Shown here one piece after another: positions 8,747 through 16,614 of a stretch of 64,000 bases of DNA. Position 1 is the stretch's first letter. Each line of letters opens with the position of its first letter. Made by a program: the position numbers and the translations under genes. The stretch spans positions 167,904-231,903 of the forward strand of contig NZ_MEEX01000003.1 in the NCBI RefSeq assembly GCF_001724605.1, read 5' to 3'. The notes under the pieces were generated by a model. The model had not been told where the DNA came from. It was given only the letters and a program-made list of their open reading frames with translations, and did not search any database. This stretch comes from Phenylobacterium sp. SCN 70-31 (GTDB lineage: Bacteria > Pseudomonadota > Alphaproteobacteria > Caulobacterales > Caulobacteraceae).

Positions 8747-9964
8747 TCATGGGGCGACCGGTCCGGTGGGGCCGCGCTCGGGCGGCCGGAAGAAGAAGGC
8801 CAGCAGGACGACGGCGGCCAGCGCCATGCCGGTCGGAACCAGGAACAGCGTGCGATAGTCCACCATGCCGGTGACGCCGTCGCGCAGGGTCCCCATCAAC
8901 GCCGGGAACAGGAAGCTGGCCACTACGCTGCCGATCCCCAGGATCAGCAGGTTGAACAGGCCCTGGGCGCTGGTCCGCACGTCCTTGGGGAACACGGCGT
9001 CCACGAAGATGTACACCGTGGCGAAGAAGAAGGCGTAGCAGACGCCGTGCAGGAGCTGCACCGCGATGATGACCGGCATGCTGTCGGCGAAGAAGGCGAA
9101 CACCGCGAACCGGGCGGCGTGGCCCAGGACGCCGACGATCATCGTCGCCTTCCATCCCAGCCGGACCAGCACGGCGCCCAGGACCAGCATGGTCAGGATC
9201 TCGGCGAGCTGACCCAGGCTCAACACCACCATCGACAGGTTGCCCGCGATCCCCACCCGCTCGGTCAGGAAGGCGTCGGCCATCACGAAGTAGCCGTTGT
9301 GGATCACGGAATCGATGAAGGTCACCACGAACAGCACAGCCACGAACGGCGCGCCCAAGAGGCCCAGCGCGCGCCGCCAGGCCAGCTTGTCCAACCCCTC
9401 GGCGTCCTTGCGCGGCGGGGTGTGCGGCAGGGTAAGGCTGTAGGCCGCCAGCGCGAACGAGACGATCGCCGCCACCAGGAAGATCCAGCGCACCTGATGC
9501 GCGTCGGCCTGGGCGCCCAGCAGGAAGACGAAGGGCCAGCTCACCAGCATCCAGCCGACCGTGCCGCCCATCCGCACCGCCCCGAACTGCCGGGCCGGGT
9601 CGCTCAGGTTGGCGAAGGCGATGGAGTTCGAGACCGACAGCGTCGGCACGTAAAGCAGGCTGTAGACGAGATAGGCCAGGAAGAACGGCCAGAAGGTGGT
9701 GGAGAACGCCACCGCCACCAGCGCCAGCCCGCCCAGCAGGTGGCTCACGGCCAGGAACTTCTCGGCGGCGAAGTTGCGGTCGGCGAACTGGTTCGAGAAG
9801 AAGATCCCCGCCAGCGCCGCCAGGCCCCAGCAGCTTCCCACCAGCGACTGCTGCCACGGCGCGAAGCCCAGCATGGTCATGTAGGGGAACAGCTTGGGCG
9901 CCCAGGCGCCCCAGACGGCGAGCTGGAGCACCATCATCAGGAACAGCCGCGCCTGGACCGTCAT
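8747..9964 (-). CDS. MFS transporter, nucleoside/sugar:H+ symporter type
   Basis: 405 residues from ATG 9964, which has GGGGAGG just upstream. About twelve hydrophobic helices are visible. Sequence such as WGAWAPKLFPYM near the N-terminus, FADRNFAAEKFL after helix 2 and VRMGGTVGWML resemble the NupG-like nucleoside:H+ symporter branch often found in 3-keto-sugar loci. It is first in an operon with isomerase, Gfo/Idh and a second isomerase. The operator at 10041-10056 is about 80 bp upstream. Uptake of the periplasmic sugar product is the likely job. The substrate is inferred from neighbours only. Confidence 0.83.
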   Translation of the reverse strand: MTVQARLFLMMVLQLAVWGAWAPKLFPYMTMLGFAPWQQSLVGSCWGLAALAGIFFSNQFADRNFAAEKFLAVSHLLGGLALVAVAFSTTFWPFFLAYLVYSLLYVPTLSVSNSIAFANLSDPARQFGAVRMGGTVGWMLVSWPFVFLLGAQADAHQVRWIFLVAAIVSFALAAYSLTLPHTPPRKDAEGLDKLAWRRALGLLGAPFVAVLFVVTFIDSVIHNGYFVMADAFLTERVGIAGNLSMVVLSLGQLAEILTMLVLGAVLVRLGWKATMIVGVLGHAARFAVFAFFADSMPVIIAVQLLHGVCYAFFFATVYIFVDAVFPKDVRTSAQGLFNLLILGIGSVVASFLFPALMGTLRDGVTGMVDYRTLFLVPTGMALAAVVLLAFFFRPPERGPTGPVAP

Positions 9965-10040
9965 CTCGCCTCCCCCTGTTCCCTGCGGGCCGGTTCCCTG
10001 CGGGTCGGACGGCGCTCGTTCGGGCGGCGCCGCCTCGTCG

Positions 10041-10056
10041 ATGTAATCGATTGCAT
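10041..10056. promoter_or_regulatory. LacI-family operator between the MFS operon and the LacI gene
   Basis: ATGTAATCGATTGCAT is the exact reverse complement of the site at 4651-4666. It lies 77 bp upstream of the MFS start (minus strand) and 89 bp upstream of the LacI start (plus strand). It would allow repression of the transport/isomerase operon and autoregulation of the regulator. Confidence 0.82.
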
Positions 10057-10144
10057 GGGTAGCAGAGCCGATCCCGCACGGCAACGGCCGGGCAAGCGGT
10101 CACGCCGGTTGCATCCGCGCGGCGGCGTCGCCAGTGTCGCGGCG

Positions 10145-11152
10145 ATGGCGACGATTCAGGATGTGGCTCGCAGCGCGGGGGTTTCGACCGCGACGGTCTC
10201 GCGCGTGCTGAGCGCGCCCGGCCGCGTCGCCGAGGCCACGCGCGCGCGCGTCCTGGCGGCGGTGGACAGCCTGGGCTACTCGCCCAACGTCGCGGCCAAG
10301 ATGCTGCGCACGCTGCGCACCCAGAAGATCCTGGTGACGGTGCCCGACATCTCGAACCCCTTCTTCTCGCAGGTGATCCGGGGCGTGGAAGAGGCCGCCA
10401 GCGCCGCCGGCTACTCCGTCCTGCTCGGCGACACCCGCCACGAGCCCGAGCGCGAGGACCAGTATGCGGCGATGCTGCGGCGGAAGGAGGCCGACGGCCT
10501 GATCTTCCTGGGTCACCGCCTTTCCGACACCCTGGCCGAGATGGCCGCGGCCCTCGGCCCGGGGGCGCCGATCGTCAACGGCTGCGAGTACAGCCCCGCC
10601 CTGGGGGTCTCGTCCGCGCACATCGACAACGAGAAGGCCGCGACCGAGGCCATGGCCCATCTCTACGCGCTGGGCCACCGGCGCGTGGGCGTGGTGACCG
10701 GCCCGCTGGCCAGCCCGCTCAGCCGCGACCGCCTGGCCGGCGTGCGCGCCGCCGCCCGGACGGCCGGCGCCGTGGAGGGTCTCGCCGTCGCCACGGGAGA
10801 CTTCTCGGTCGAGGCCGGAGCGGCCCTCGCCCGCGACCTGCTGTCGACCGCCGCGCCGCCCTCGGCCCTGTTCTGCTTCAGCGACGAGATGGCCATGGGC
10901 GCCCTGGCGGCCCTGCGCGGCCTGGGCCTCGCCTGCCCGCGGGACGTCTCGCTCGTGGGTTTCGACGACATCCGATTCGCCGCCTACCTGGACCCGCCGC
11001 TCACCACCGTCAGCCAGCCGATGGCCGAGATCGGACACGAGACGGTGCGCCTGCTGCTGGAAGTCCTGTCGGGCGAAGCCGGCGCAGCGCGCCATGTCAC
11101 CCTGCCCCACCGCCTGGTGATCCGCGCCAGCACCGCCGCGCCGGTTGCCTGA
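10145..11152 (+). CDS. LacI-family transcriptional regulator of the sugar locus
   Basis: 335 residues from ATG 10145. The N-terminal LacI DNA-binding domain is unmistakable: IQDVARSAGVSTATVSRVLS, then AKMLRT in the hinge region. The effector domain follows with VPDISNPFFSQVIRGVEEAA, INGCEYSP-like variants and the end block LVGFDDIRFAAYLDPPLTTV. Two identical operators at the two divergent promoter regions of the locus make it the likely local repressor. The inducer is probably a keto-sugar or glycoside intermediate (inference). A short GC-rich inverted repeat (ACCCC/GGGGT, about 11153-11168) follows the stop but has no T tract. Confidence 0.93.
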   Translation: MATIQDVARSAGVSTATVSRVLSAPGRVAEATRARVLAAVDSLGYSPNVAAKMLRTLRTQKILVTVPDISNPFFSQVIRGVEEAASAAGYSVLLGDTRHEPEREDQYAAMLRRKEADGLIFLGHRLSDTLAEMAAALGPGAPIVNGCEYSPALGVSSAHIDNEKAATEAMAHLYALGHRRVGVVTGPLASPLSRDRLAGVRAAARTAGAVEGLAVATGDFSVEAGAALARDLLSTAAPPSALFCFSDEMAMGALAALRGLGLACPRDVSLVGFDDIRFAAYLDPPLTTVSQPMAEIGHETVRLLLEVLSGEAGAARHVTLPHRLVIRASTAAPVA

Positions 11153-11202
11153 CACCCCGGTGGGGGGTAGTCCGCCTCTCAACGAACGAGAGGAGACGCC
11201 TG

Positions 11203-12498
11203 ATGTCCGGCCCCGGCCTTCGCCCCGACACACTCGCCGTCCACGCCGGCTGGCGCGCGGACCCCACCACGGGCTCGGTGGCGGTGCCGATCCACCAGAC
11301 CACATCCTACCAGTTCCAGGACACGCGGCACGCCGCGGCCCTCTTCGCCCTGGAGGAACTGGGCAACATCTACACCCGGATCATGAACCCCACGACCGAC
11401 GTGCTGGAAAAGCGCATCGCCGCGCTCGAAGGCGGCGTCGGCGCCCTGGCGGTGGCCTCGGGCCAGGCGGCCTCGGCCTTCGCGATCCAGAACCTCGCCC
11501 GCGCCGGCGACAACGTGGTCAGCTCCACCGCGCTCTACGGCGGCACCTGGAACCTGTTCGCCAACACCCTGAAGGACCTGGGAATCGAGGTGCGCTTCGT
11601 CTCGCCCGACGATCCCGAGAACTTCCGCCGCGCCACCGACGACCGCACGCGCGCCTACTACGCCGAGACCCTGCCCAACCCCAAGCTGGACGTCTTCCCC
11701 ATCGCCGAGGTCGCCGCCATCGGGCGTGAACTGGGCGTGCCGCTGATCATGGACAACACCGCCGCGCCCCTGCTGTGCCGGCCGCTGGACCACGGCGCGG
11801 CCATCGTCGTCTACTCGGCCACCAAGTACCTGGGCGGCCACGGCACCTCGATCGGCGGCCTGATCGTGGACGGCGGCAATTTCGACTGGGAGGCGCACGC
11901 CGCCCGCCAGCCGCTGCTCAACACGCCCGACCCCTCGTACCACGGCGCGGTCTGGACCCAGGCGGTGAAGCCGCTGGGGCCCATCGCCTACATCCTGCGC
12001 GCCAGGGTCATCCTGCTGCGCGACCTCGGCGCGGCGCTCTCGCCCTTCAACGCCTTCCAGATCCTCCAGGGCATGGAGACCGTCCACCTGCGCATGGAGC
12101 GCCACTGCGCCAACGCCGCCCGCGTCGCCGACTATCTGGCGAGCCACAAGCGGGTGACACGGGTGATCTACCCGACCCAGGCCGGCGCCGAGGCCCGCGC
12201 CCGCGCCGACCGCTATCTCAAGGGCGGATACGGCGGCCTCGTCGGCTTCGAGCTGGACGGCGGCGTCGAGGCGGGCCGCCGTTTCATCGACGCTCTCCAG
12301 CTCTTCTACCATGTCGCCAACATCGGCGACGCGCGCAGCCTGGCCATCCACCCGGCCTCGACCACCCACTCCCAGCTCACCGAGGCCGAGCAGGTCGCCA
12401 CCGGCGTCTCGCCGGGCTACGTGCGCCTCTCCATCGGAATCGAGCACATCGACGACATCCTGGCCGACCTGGAGTCGGCGCTGGACGCGGCGGCCTGA
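11203..12498 (+). CDS. metY: O-acetylhomoserine sulfhydrylase / aminocarboxypropyltransferase-like PLP enzyme
   Basis: 431 residues, the usual length of the MetY branch of the Cys/Met-metabolism PLP family. Characteristic blocks are HAGWRADPTTGSVAVPIHQTTSY at the start, YTRIMNPTTDVLEKRIAALEGG, ALYGGTWNLF, DNTAAPLLCRPL and the PLP lysine in VVYSATKYLGGHGT (about residue 208). The end block HPASTTHSQL-TEAEQ is also present. It would make homocysteine from O-acetylhomoserine and sulfide in methionine synthesis. A GAGAGGAG ribosome site precedes the ATG. It has no evident link to the sugar locus. The short leader holds nothing I recognise as a SAM riboswitch. Confidence 0.88.
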   Translation: MSGPGLRPDTLAVHAGWRADPTTGSVAVPIHQTTSYQFQDTRHAAALFALEELGNIYTRIMNPTTDVLEKRIAALEGGVGALAVASGQAASAFAIQNLARAGDNVVSSTALYGGTWNLFANTLKDLGIEVRFVSPDDPENFRRATDDRTRAYYAETLPNPKLDVFPIAEVAAIGRELGVPLIMDNTAAPLLCRPLDHGAAIVVYSATKYLGGHGTSIGGLIVDGGNFDWEAHAARQPLLNTPDPSYHGAVWTQAVKPLGPIAYILRARVILLRDLGAALSPFNAFQILQGMETVHLRMERHCANAARVADYLASHKRVTRVIYPTQAGAEARARADRYLKGGYGGLVGFELDGGVEAGRRFIDALQLFYHVANIGDARSLAIHPASTTHSQLTEAEQVATGVSPGYVRLSIGIEHIDDILADLESALDAAA

Positions 12499-12502
12499 TC
12501 CC

Positions 12503-14308
12503 CTACGCGGCCTCCCGGGCGCGCAGCAGCTCGGTGTCGAGCAGCTGCACGTCCACGGGCTTGCGCACCCGTGGCCACTGCTCGTAGGCGGGATGGCTCT
12601 CGAGCTGCTCGTATCCCGTGCAGAAGACGAACGGCACCTGCTGCGCCCGCAGCCATTCGGCCAGCGGATAGACCAGGTCGCCGCTCAGGTTGACGTCCAG
12701 GACGGCGGCGTCGGGAAGCGGGCCGGCGGTCAGCAGGCGGTGCGCCTCCTCGATGCTGGCCGCGGGACCCAGGATGTCCCAACCGAGATTCGTGAGGTCC
12801 TGGGCGACGGCCATGGCCACCAGCGCCTCGTCCTCGACCACCAGCAGCCGCCCCCGGCGGGGTGACGCGCCCACGACGTCGTCGGCCGCCTCCGGACTGA
12901 CCGAGCCGGCGCCGGACAGTTCGCTGCGATGGGCCGCCTGCGGCAGGATCGCGGTCAGGCGCATGCCCGTGGCCGGCCACTGGATGTCCAGTTCGCCGGC
13001 GAGCTGGCGGGTCGCCACCTCGCGCACCAGGGTCGAGCCGAAGCCGGGCGAACCGGGCGCCGCCACCGGCGGGCCGCCCTGCTCCTCCCAGACGAGTCCG
13101 AGCGCGCCGTCCCGGCGGAGGGTCCAGGCCACGCGAACGCGTCCGCCCTCCACCGACAGGGCGCCGTACTTCACCGCGTTGGTGGCGAGTTCGTGCACCA
13201 GGAGGCTGATCGGCTGCACCGCATTGGGGCGCAGGGCGACGCTGGGGCCCGTGATCTCCACATGGCCGTCGCGGCCGTAGCCGGCCATCTCGTCCATGAC
13301 GATCTGGGCGAGGTCGCCGCCCTGCCAGCGGTTCTGGGCCAGCAGCGAATGGGCGCGACCCAGCGCCGAGATCCGACCGCGCACCGCCGTGACGAAAGCC
13401 TCCTTGCTGGCGGCCCTTGTGAGCGAGATCACCGCCTGCACGACCGCCAGCGCGTTCTTCGCCCGGTGATCCACCTCGCGCGCCAGCAGGTCCCGGGCCT
13501 CCTCGTTCGCTCGCCGCTCGGTGATGTCGCGCAGGATCACCGTCCCCAGCGTCGCGCCGCCGACCTTCACCTGCGAGATCGAGGCCTCGACCGGAAACTC
13601 CTCGCCGTTCGCCCTCAGCGCGCTGACGGCGCCCAGCGCGCCCATCCGGCGGTTGGTCATGCCGGCTTCCTTGAACCGGTCGATGTGCCGGCCGTGCCCC
13701 GCGCGGAACCGCTCGGGCACGAAGCGCTCGATGGGCGAGCCGATCGCATCCGACGCCGCCACGCCGAACATGCGTTCCGCCGCGGGATTGAACACCAGGA
13801 TGTGCTGCCGCTCGTCCACGGTGATCAGGGCGTCCATCGCCGACTCGACGATGGCCTGCATGCGCCGCCGGCTTTCGAGCACGGCTTCCTCGGCGGCGCG
13901 ACGCTCGGTGATGTCGCGCAGGATCACCGTGGCCAGGCGCTCGTCGCCGATCTGCGCCTGAGAGATCGAGGCCTCGATGGGAAACTCCTCGCCGCTGGCC
14001 CGAAGGCCGCTCACGGCGCCGAGGGATCCCATCTGCCGGTTGGTGTCGCCCGTTTCGATGAACCGCTGGATATGCTCGGCGTGCGCCGCATGGTGCCGCA
14101 GGGGGATGAACCGCGAGATGTGTTCGCCCAGGGCCTCGGACGACGGCAGGCCGAACATCCGCTCGGCGGCTGGATTGAACACCACCACCCGCTGCTGGTC
14201 GTTGACGGTGATGATCGCATCCATCGCCGAGGCAAGGATACCCTCCAGCCTCTGCATCGTCTCGAGCGCGCTTCGTTCCGACTGGAGCATATGGGAATGG
14301 CCCGGCAT
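12503..14308 (-). CDS. PAS-PAS-HWE histidine kinase with C-terminal receiver domain
   Basis: 601 residues, no membrane segment. Two PAS domains (about 20-130 and 145-255) are near-copies: both contain ITV-D, VVFNPAAERMFG or its twin, GLRASGEEFP/ALRANGEEFP and TVILRDITERRA, so they arose by duplication. The kinase phospho-acceptor block EVDHRAKNALAVVQ (about 280) and the later WEEQGG are the His and W-x-E signs of the HWE family, usual in general-stress or light/oxygen signalling of alphaproteobacteria. The C-terminus is a receiver (LLVVEDEALVAM, AVLDVNLSGD, FCTGYE, RKPVD). The gene ends 4 bp from the convergent metY. No dedicated response regulator is adjacent. Confidence 0.9.
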   Translation of the reverse strand: MPGHSHMLQSERSALETMQRLEGILASAMDAIITVNDQQRVVVFNPAAERMFGLPSSEALGEHISRFIPLRHHAAHAEHIQRFIETGDTNRQMGSLGAVSGLRASGEEFPIEASISQAQIGDERLATVILRDITERRAAEEAVLESRRRMQAIVESAMDALITVDERQHILVFNPAAERMFGVAASDAIGSPIERFVPERFRAGHGRHIDRFKEAGMTNRRMGALGAVSALRANGEEFPVEASISQVKVGGATLGTVILRDITERRANEEARDLLAREVDHRAKNALAVVQAVISLTRAASKEAFVTAVRGRISALGRAHSLLAQNRWQGGDLAQIVMDEMAGYGRDGHVEITGPSVALRPNAVQPISLLVHELATNAVKYGALSVEGGRVRVAWTLRRDGALGLVWEEQGGPPVAAPGSPGFGSTLVREVATRQLAGELDIQWPATGMRLTAILPQAAHRSELSGAGSVSPEAADDVVGASPRRGRLLVVEDEALVAMAVAQDLTNLGWDILGPAASIEEAHRLLTAGPLPDAAVLDVNLSGDLVYPLAEWLRAQQVPFVFCTGYEQLESHPAYEQWPRVRKPVDVQLLDTELLRAREAA

Positions 14309-14404
14309 TCATCCCCCCGGCTGAAGACCCGACGCCATTATGAGGCGCGTTACGGCCGCACCACAACCTTTCGATGTCGATCGCTTGCGGATCGCCCGCG
14401 CCGA

Positions 14405-16489
14405 TCAGGCCGCAGCCGAGGCCACCGGCGCCCCGTCGGCGTCGCGCCCCACCCAGGCTGTCAGGCAGGCGTGGAGCTTCTCGATGTTGATCGGCTTCGC
14501 CACGCTGTCGACCATGCCCGCCGCCTGCATTCGCGCCAGTTGCTCGGGCAGGACGTCCGCGCTCATGGCGATCACCGGCGTCCGGGCCACCGTCCCTTCC
14601 AGCTCGCGGATCGCGCGTGTGGCCGCCAGGCCGTCCATGCCCGGCATGTGCACGTCCATCAGGATGGCGTCGTAGCGGCCCACCCGCGCCATCTCCACCG
14701 CTTCGTGGCCGTCGCACGCGAGATCGACCGTGCAGCCCAGCATCGCCAGGACGGCCTGCCCCAGGTCGCGGTTCACCGGATGATCGTCCACCAGCAGGAT
14801 ATGCGCCGTCATCGCGCCCACGTCCGCCTCGGCCTGACCGCTCCGCGCCGGCCGCGTCGTCCGCGCCAACGGCGCTTCCATCCAGAATTCCGATCCCGCG
14901 CCGGGTATGGAGCGCACGCCCACCTCGCCGCCCATGACCTGCGCGAGGCCCTTGCAGATGGCCAGTCCCAGGCCTGTCCCGCCGTAGGTCCGGCCGATCG
15001 AGCCGTCCACCTGCCGGAAGCGATCGAACAGCACCGACTGCGCGTCCTCGGGGATACCCACGCCCGTGTCGACCACGGCGAAGCGGATCAGGTCCCGCTC
15101 GCCCGCCGGCGTCGCGGTCAGCGCCAGGGTGACCTGTCCCGCGTCGGTGAACTTCACCGCATTGTTGAGGAAGTTCAGCAGGACCTGGCACAGACGATGG
15201 TCGTCGCACACGTAGGCCTCGGCCAGATCGCCGGCCACCGTCATCTCCAGGGCCAGCCCCTTGCGCTCCGCCGCCTCCTCCACGATCGCCAGGGCGTCGC
15301 GGCATACGTCCATGAGGTCGACGGGCTTGGGGTCCAGTTCGAGGCGTCCGGCCTCGACCTTCGAGAAGTCCAGGATATCGTTCACGACGGTGAGCAGGGC
15401 GTCGCCCGACCGCCGGATGACTCCGATCTGCCGCCTCGCCACCTCGGGCAGGTCGGTCCGCTCCAGCACCTGGGCGAAACCGATGATCGAGTTCAGCGGG
15501 GTGCGGATTTCGTGGCTCATGGTCGCCAGGAACTCGGTCTTGGCCACCGATGCGGCCTGGGCGCGGTCGCGCGCCCGCCGGTCGCTGCGGGCGCGACTGG
15601 CGAGAAGCGCCCGCAGACGCTGCTGGTGCGTGGCGGTCAGGGCGGTGACGATGCCCGTGGCGAAGATCATCGCCAGATAGACCTGCATCACCGTGATCTG
15701 CTCGCTCAGGCTCATCTGGCCCGCGAGGATGGGCGAGCGCCCGATCGTCAGCCCCACCGACAGCATGGCCGCGCAGATCAGCACCATGGCCAGGATCACC
15801 GCCCTCGGTCCCATGCGCAGCCCCAGCAGCGTCACGGCGGGGAACAGGCTGAGAAGGGCCAGGGGCGCAGCCGGCGTCGCCAGCAGGGCGGCCAGCCCGG
15901 TCACCAGCACGCCGCCGGCCACGGCCTCCCACAGTGGCCTCGCTGCGGCCATGGGCGCGACGCGGTGGCCCAGCAGCAGGATCGCCGGCAACACCAGCGA
16001 CATGCCCAGGAACTTGGCCGCCAGCCGGTTCAGGACCATCGCCGTCGGAAATTCGCCGTACAGGACATGGGCGACGAGCCCGACGATCCCGGACCCCACG
16101 ATCAGAACCGGCAGGAGCGCCAGGAAGATCAGGCGCGCGAAGCGGCCGGGCGTGGTCAGGCGCACCGCATTCAGGTGCCGCGCCAGATGGGTGACGATGA
16201 TGGCTTCGAAGAAGTTCAGCAGCGAATAGGCCACCGCATCGAACAAGGTGTGGCGGAAGGCGAGGATGATCGCCACCTGGATCGTGAAGCCTGCGGCGAG
16301 ACACACGGGAGTCCAGCGCCGCGGCAGCAGCAGGATGGCGCCGATGACGAAGGCGTTGGCGGTCCAGATCGCATCGACGCCGCCGGCCTCCACCCGCATG
16401 ACGTTGGTCAGCCAGAGGTTCAGCGCGTAGCCGCCGCAAAGCAGGGCCGCGACAAGGGCCTGGCTCGAACGCCGCTCCATCTCCGACAC
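14405..16489 (-). CDS. MASE1-type membrane hybrid histidine kinase
   Basis: 694 residues from GTG 16489 with GAGGA about 9 bases upstream; an ATG nine bases further in is possible. The first 290 residues hold eight or more hydrophobic helices resembling the MASE1 integral membrane sensor (LNLWLTNVMRVEAGGVDAIW, then LLPRRWTPVCLAAGF). Next come HisKA with SHEIRTPLNS (about 325), HATPase with LNFLNNAVKF, DTGVGIP and GGTGLGLAI, then a receiver (ILLVDDHPVNRD, ILMDVHMPGMDG, KPINIEK). The signal is unknown. It lies 96 bp upstream of the PAS-PAS kinase and downstream of another hybrid kinase on the same strand. Confidence 0.9.
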   Translation of the reverse strand: MSEMERRSSQALVAALLCGGYALNLWLTNVMRVEAGGVDAIWTANAFVIGAILLLPRRWTPVCLAAGFTIQVAIILAFRHTLFDAVAYSLLNFFEAIIVTHLARHLNAVRLTTPGRFARLIFLALLPVLIVGSGIVGLVAHVLYGEFPTAMVLNRLAAKFLGMSLVLPAILLLGHRVAPMAAARPLWEAVAGGVLVTGLAALLATPAAPLALLSLFPAVTLLGLRMGPRAVILAMVLICAAMLSVGLTIGRSPILAGQMSLSEQITVMQVYLAMIFATGIVTALTATHQQRLRALLASRARSDRRARDRAQAASVAKTEFLATMSHEIRTPLNSIIGFAQVLERTDLPEVARRQIGVIRRSGDALLTVVNDILDFSKVEAGRLELDPKPVDLMDVCRDALAIVEEAAERKGLALEMTVAGDLAEAYVCDDHRLCQVLLNFLNNAVKFTDAGQVTLALTATPAGERDLIRFAVVDTGVGIPEDAQSVLFDRFRQVDGSIGRTYGGTGLGLAICKGLAQVMGGEVGVRSIPGAGSEFWMEAPLARTTRPARSGQAEADVGAMTAHILLVDDHPVNRDLGQAVLAMLGCTVDLACDGHEAVEMARVGRYDAILMDVHMPGMDGLAATRAIRELEGTVARTPVIAMSADVLPEQLARMQAAGMVDSVAKPINIEKLHACLTAWVGRDADGAPVASAAA

Positions 16490-16614
16490 CTGAACGTCCT
16501 CGACGCGCCTCTGGCGGGCACCCGTCAGACGCTAGCGCGCCGCCCGCGAAGGAAACCTTAAGGTGATCCGGGCGGCTGTGCAGCCCGTGTGGTCCTCGGG
16601 CGCACGCCGCCGCT

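Noticed and set aside
11153..11202. Possible SAM-II riboswitch upstream of metY
   Set aside because: Only 50 bp separate the genes and no SAM-II pseudoknot pattern is visible; only a short GC-rich repeat is present.
12417..16439. 1340-residue minus-strand open frame and a 1210-residue plus-strand frame at 12929-16561
   Set aside because: Both are shadows of the two histidine kinase genes; their translations are Arg/Gly/Pro-rich without domains, as usual for alternative frames in high-GC DNA.
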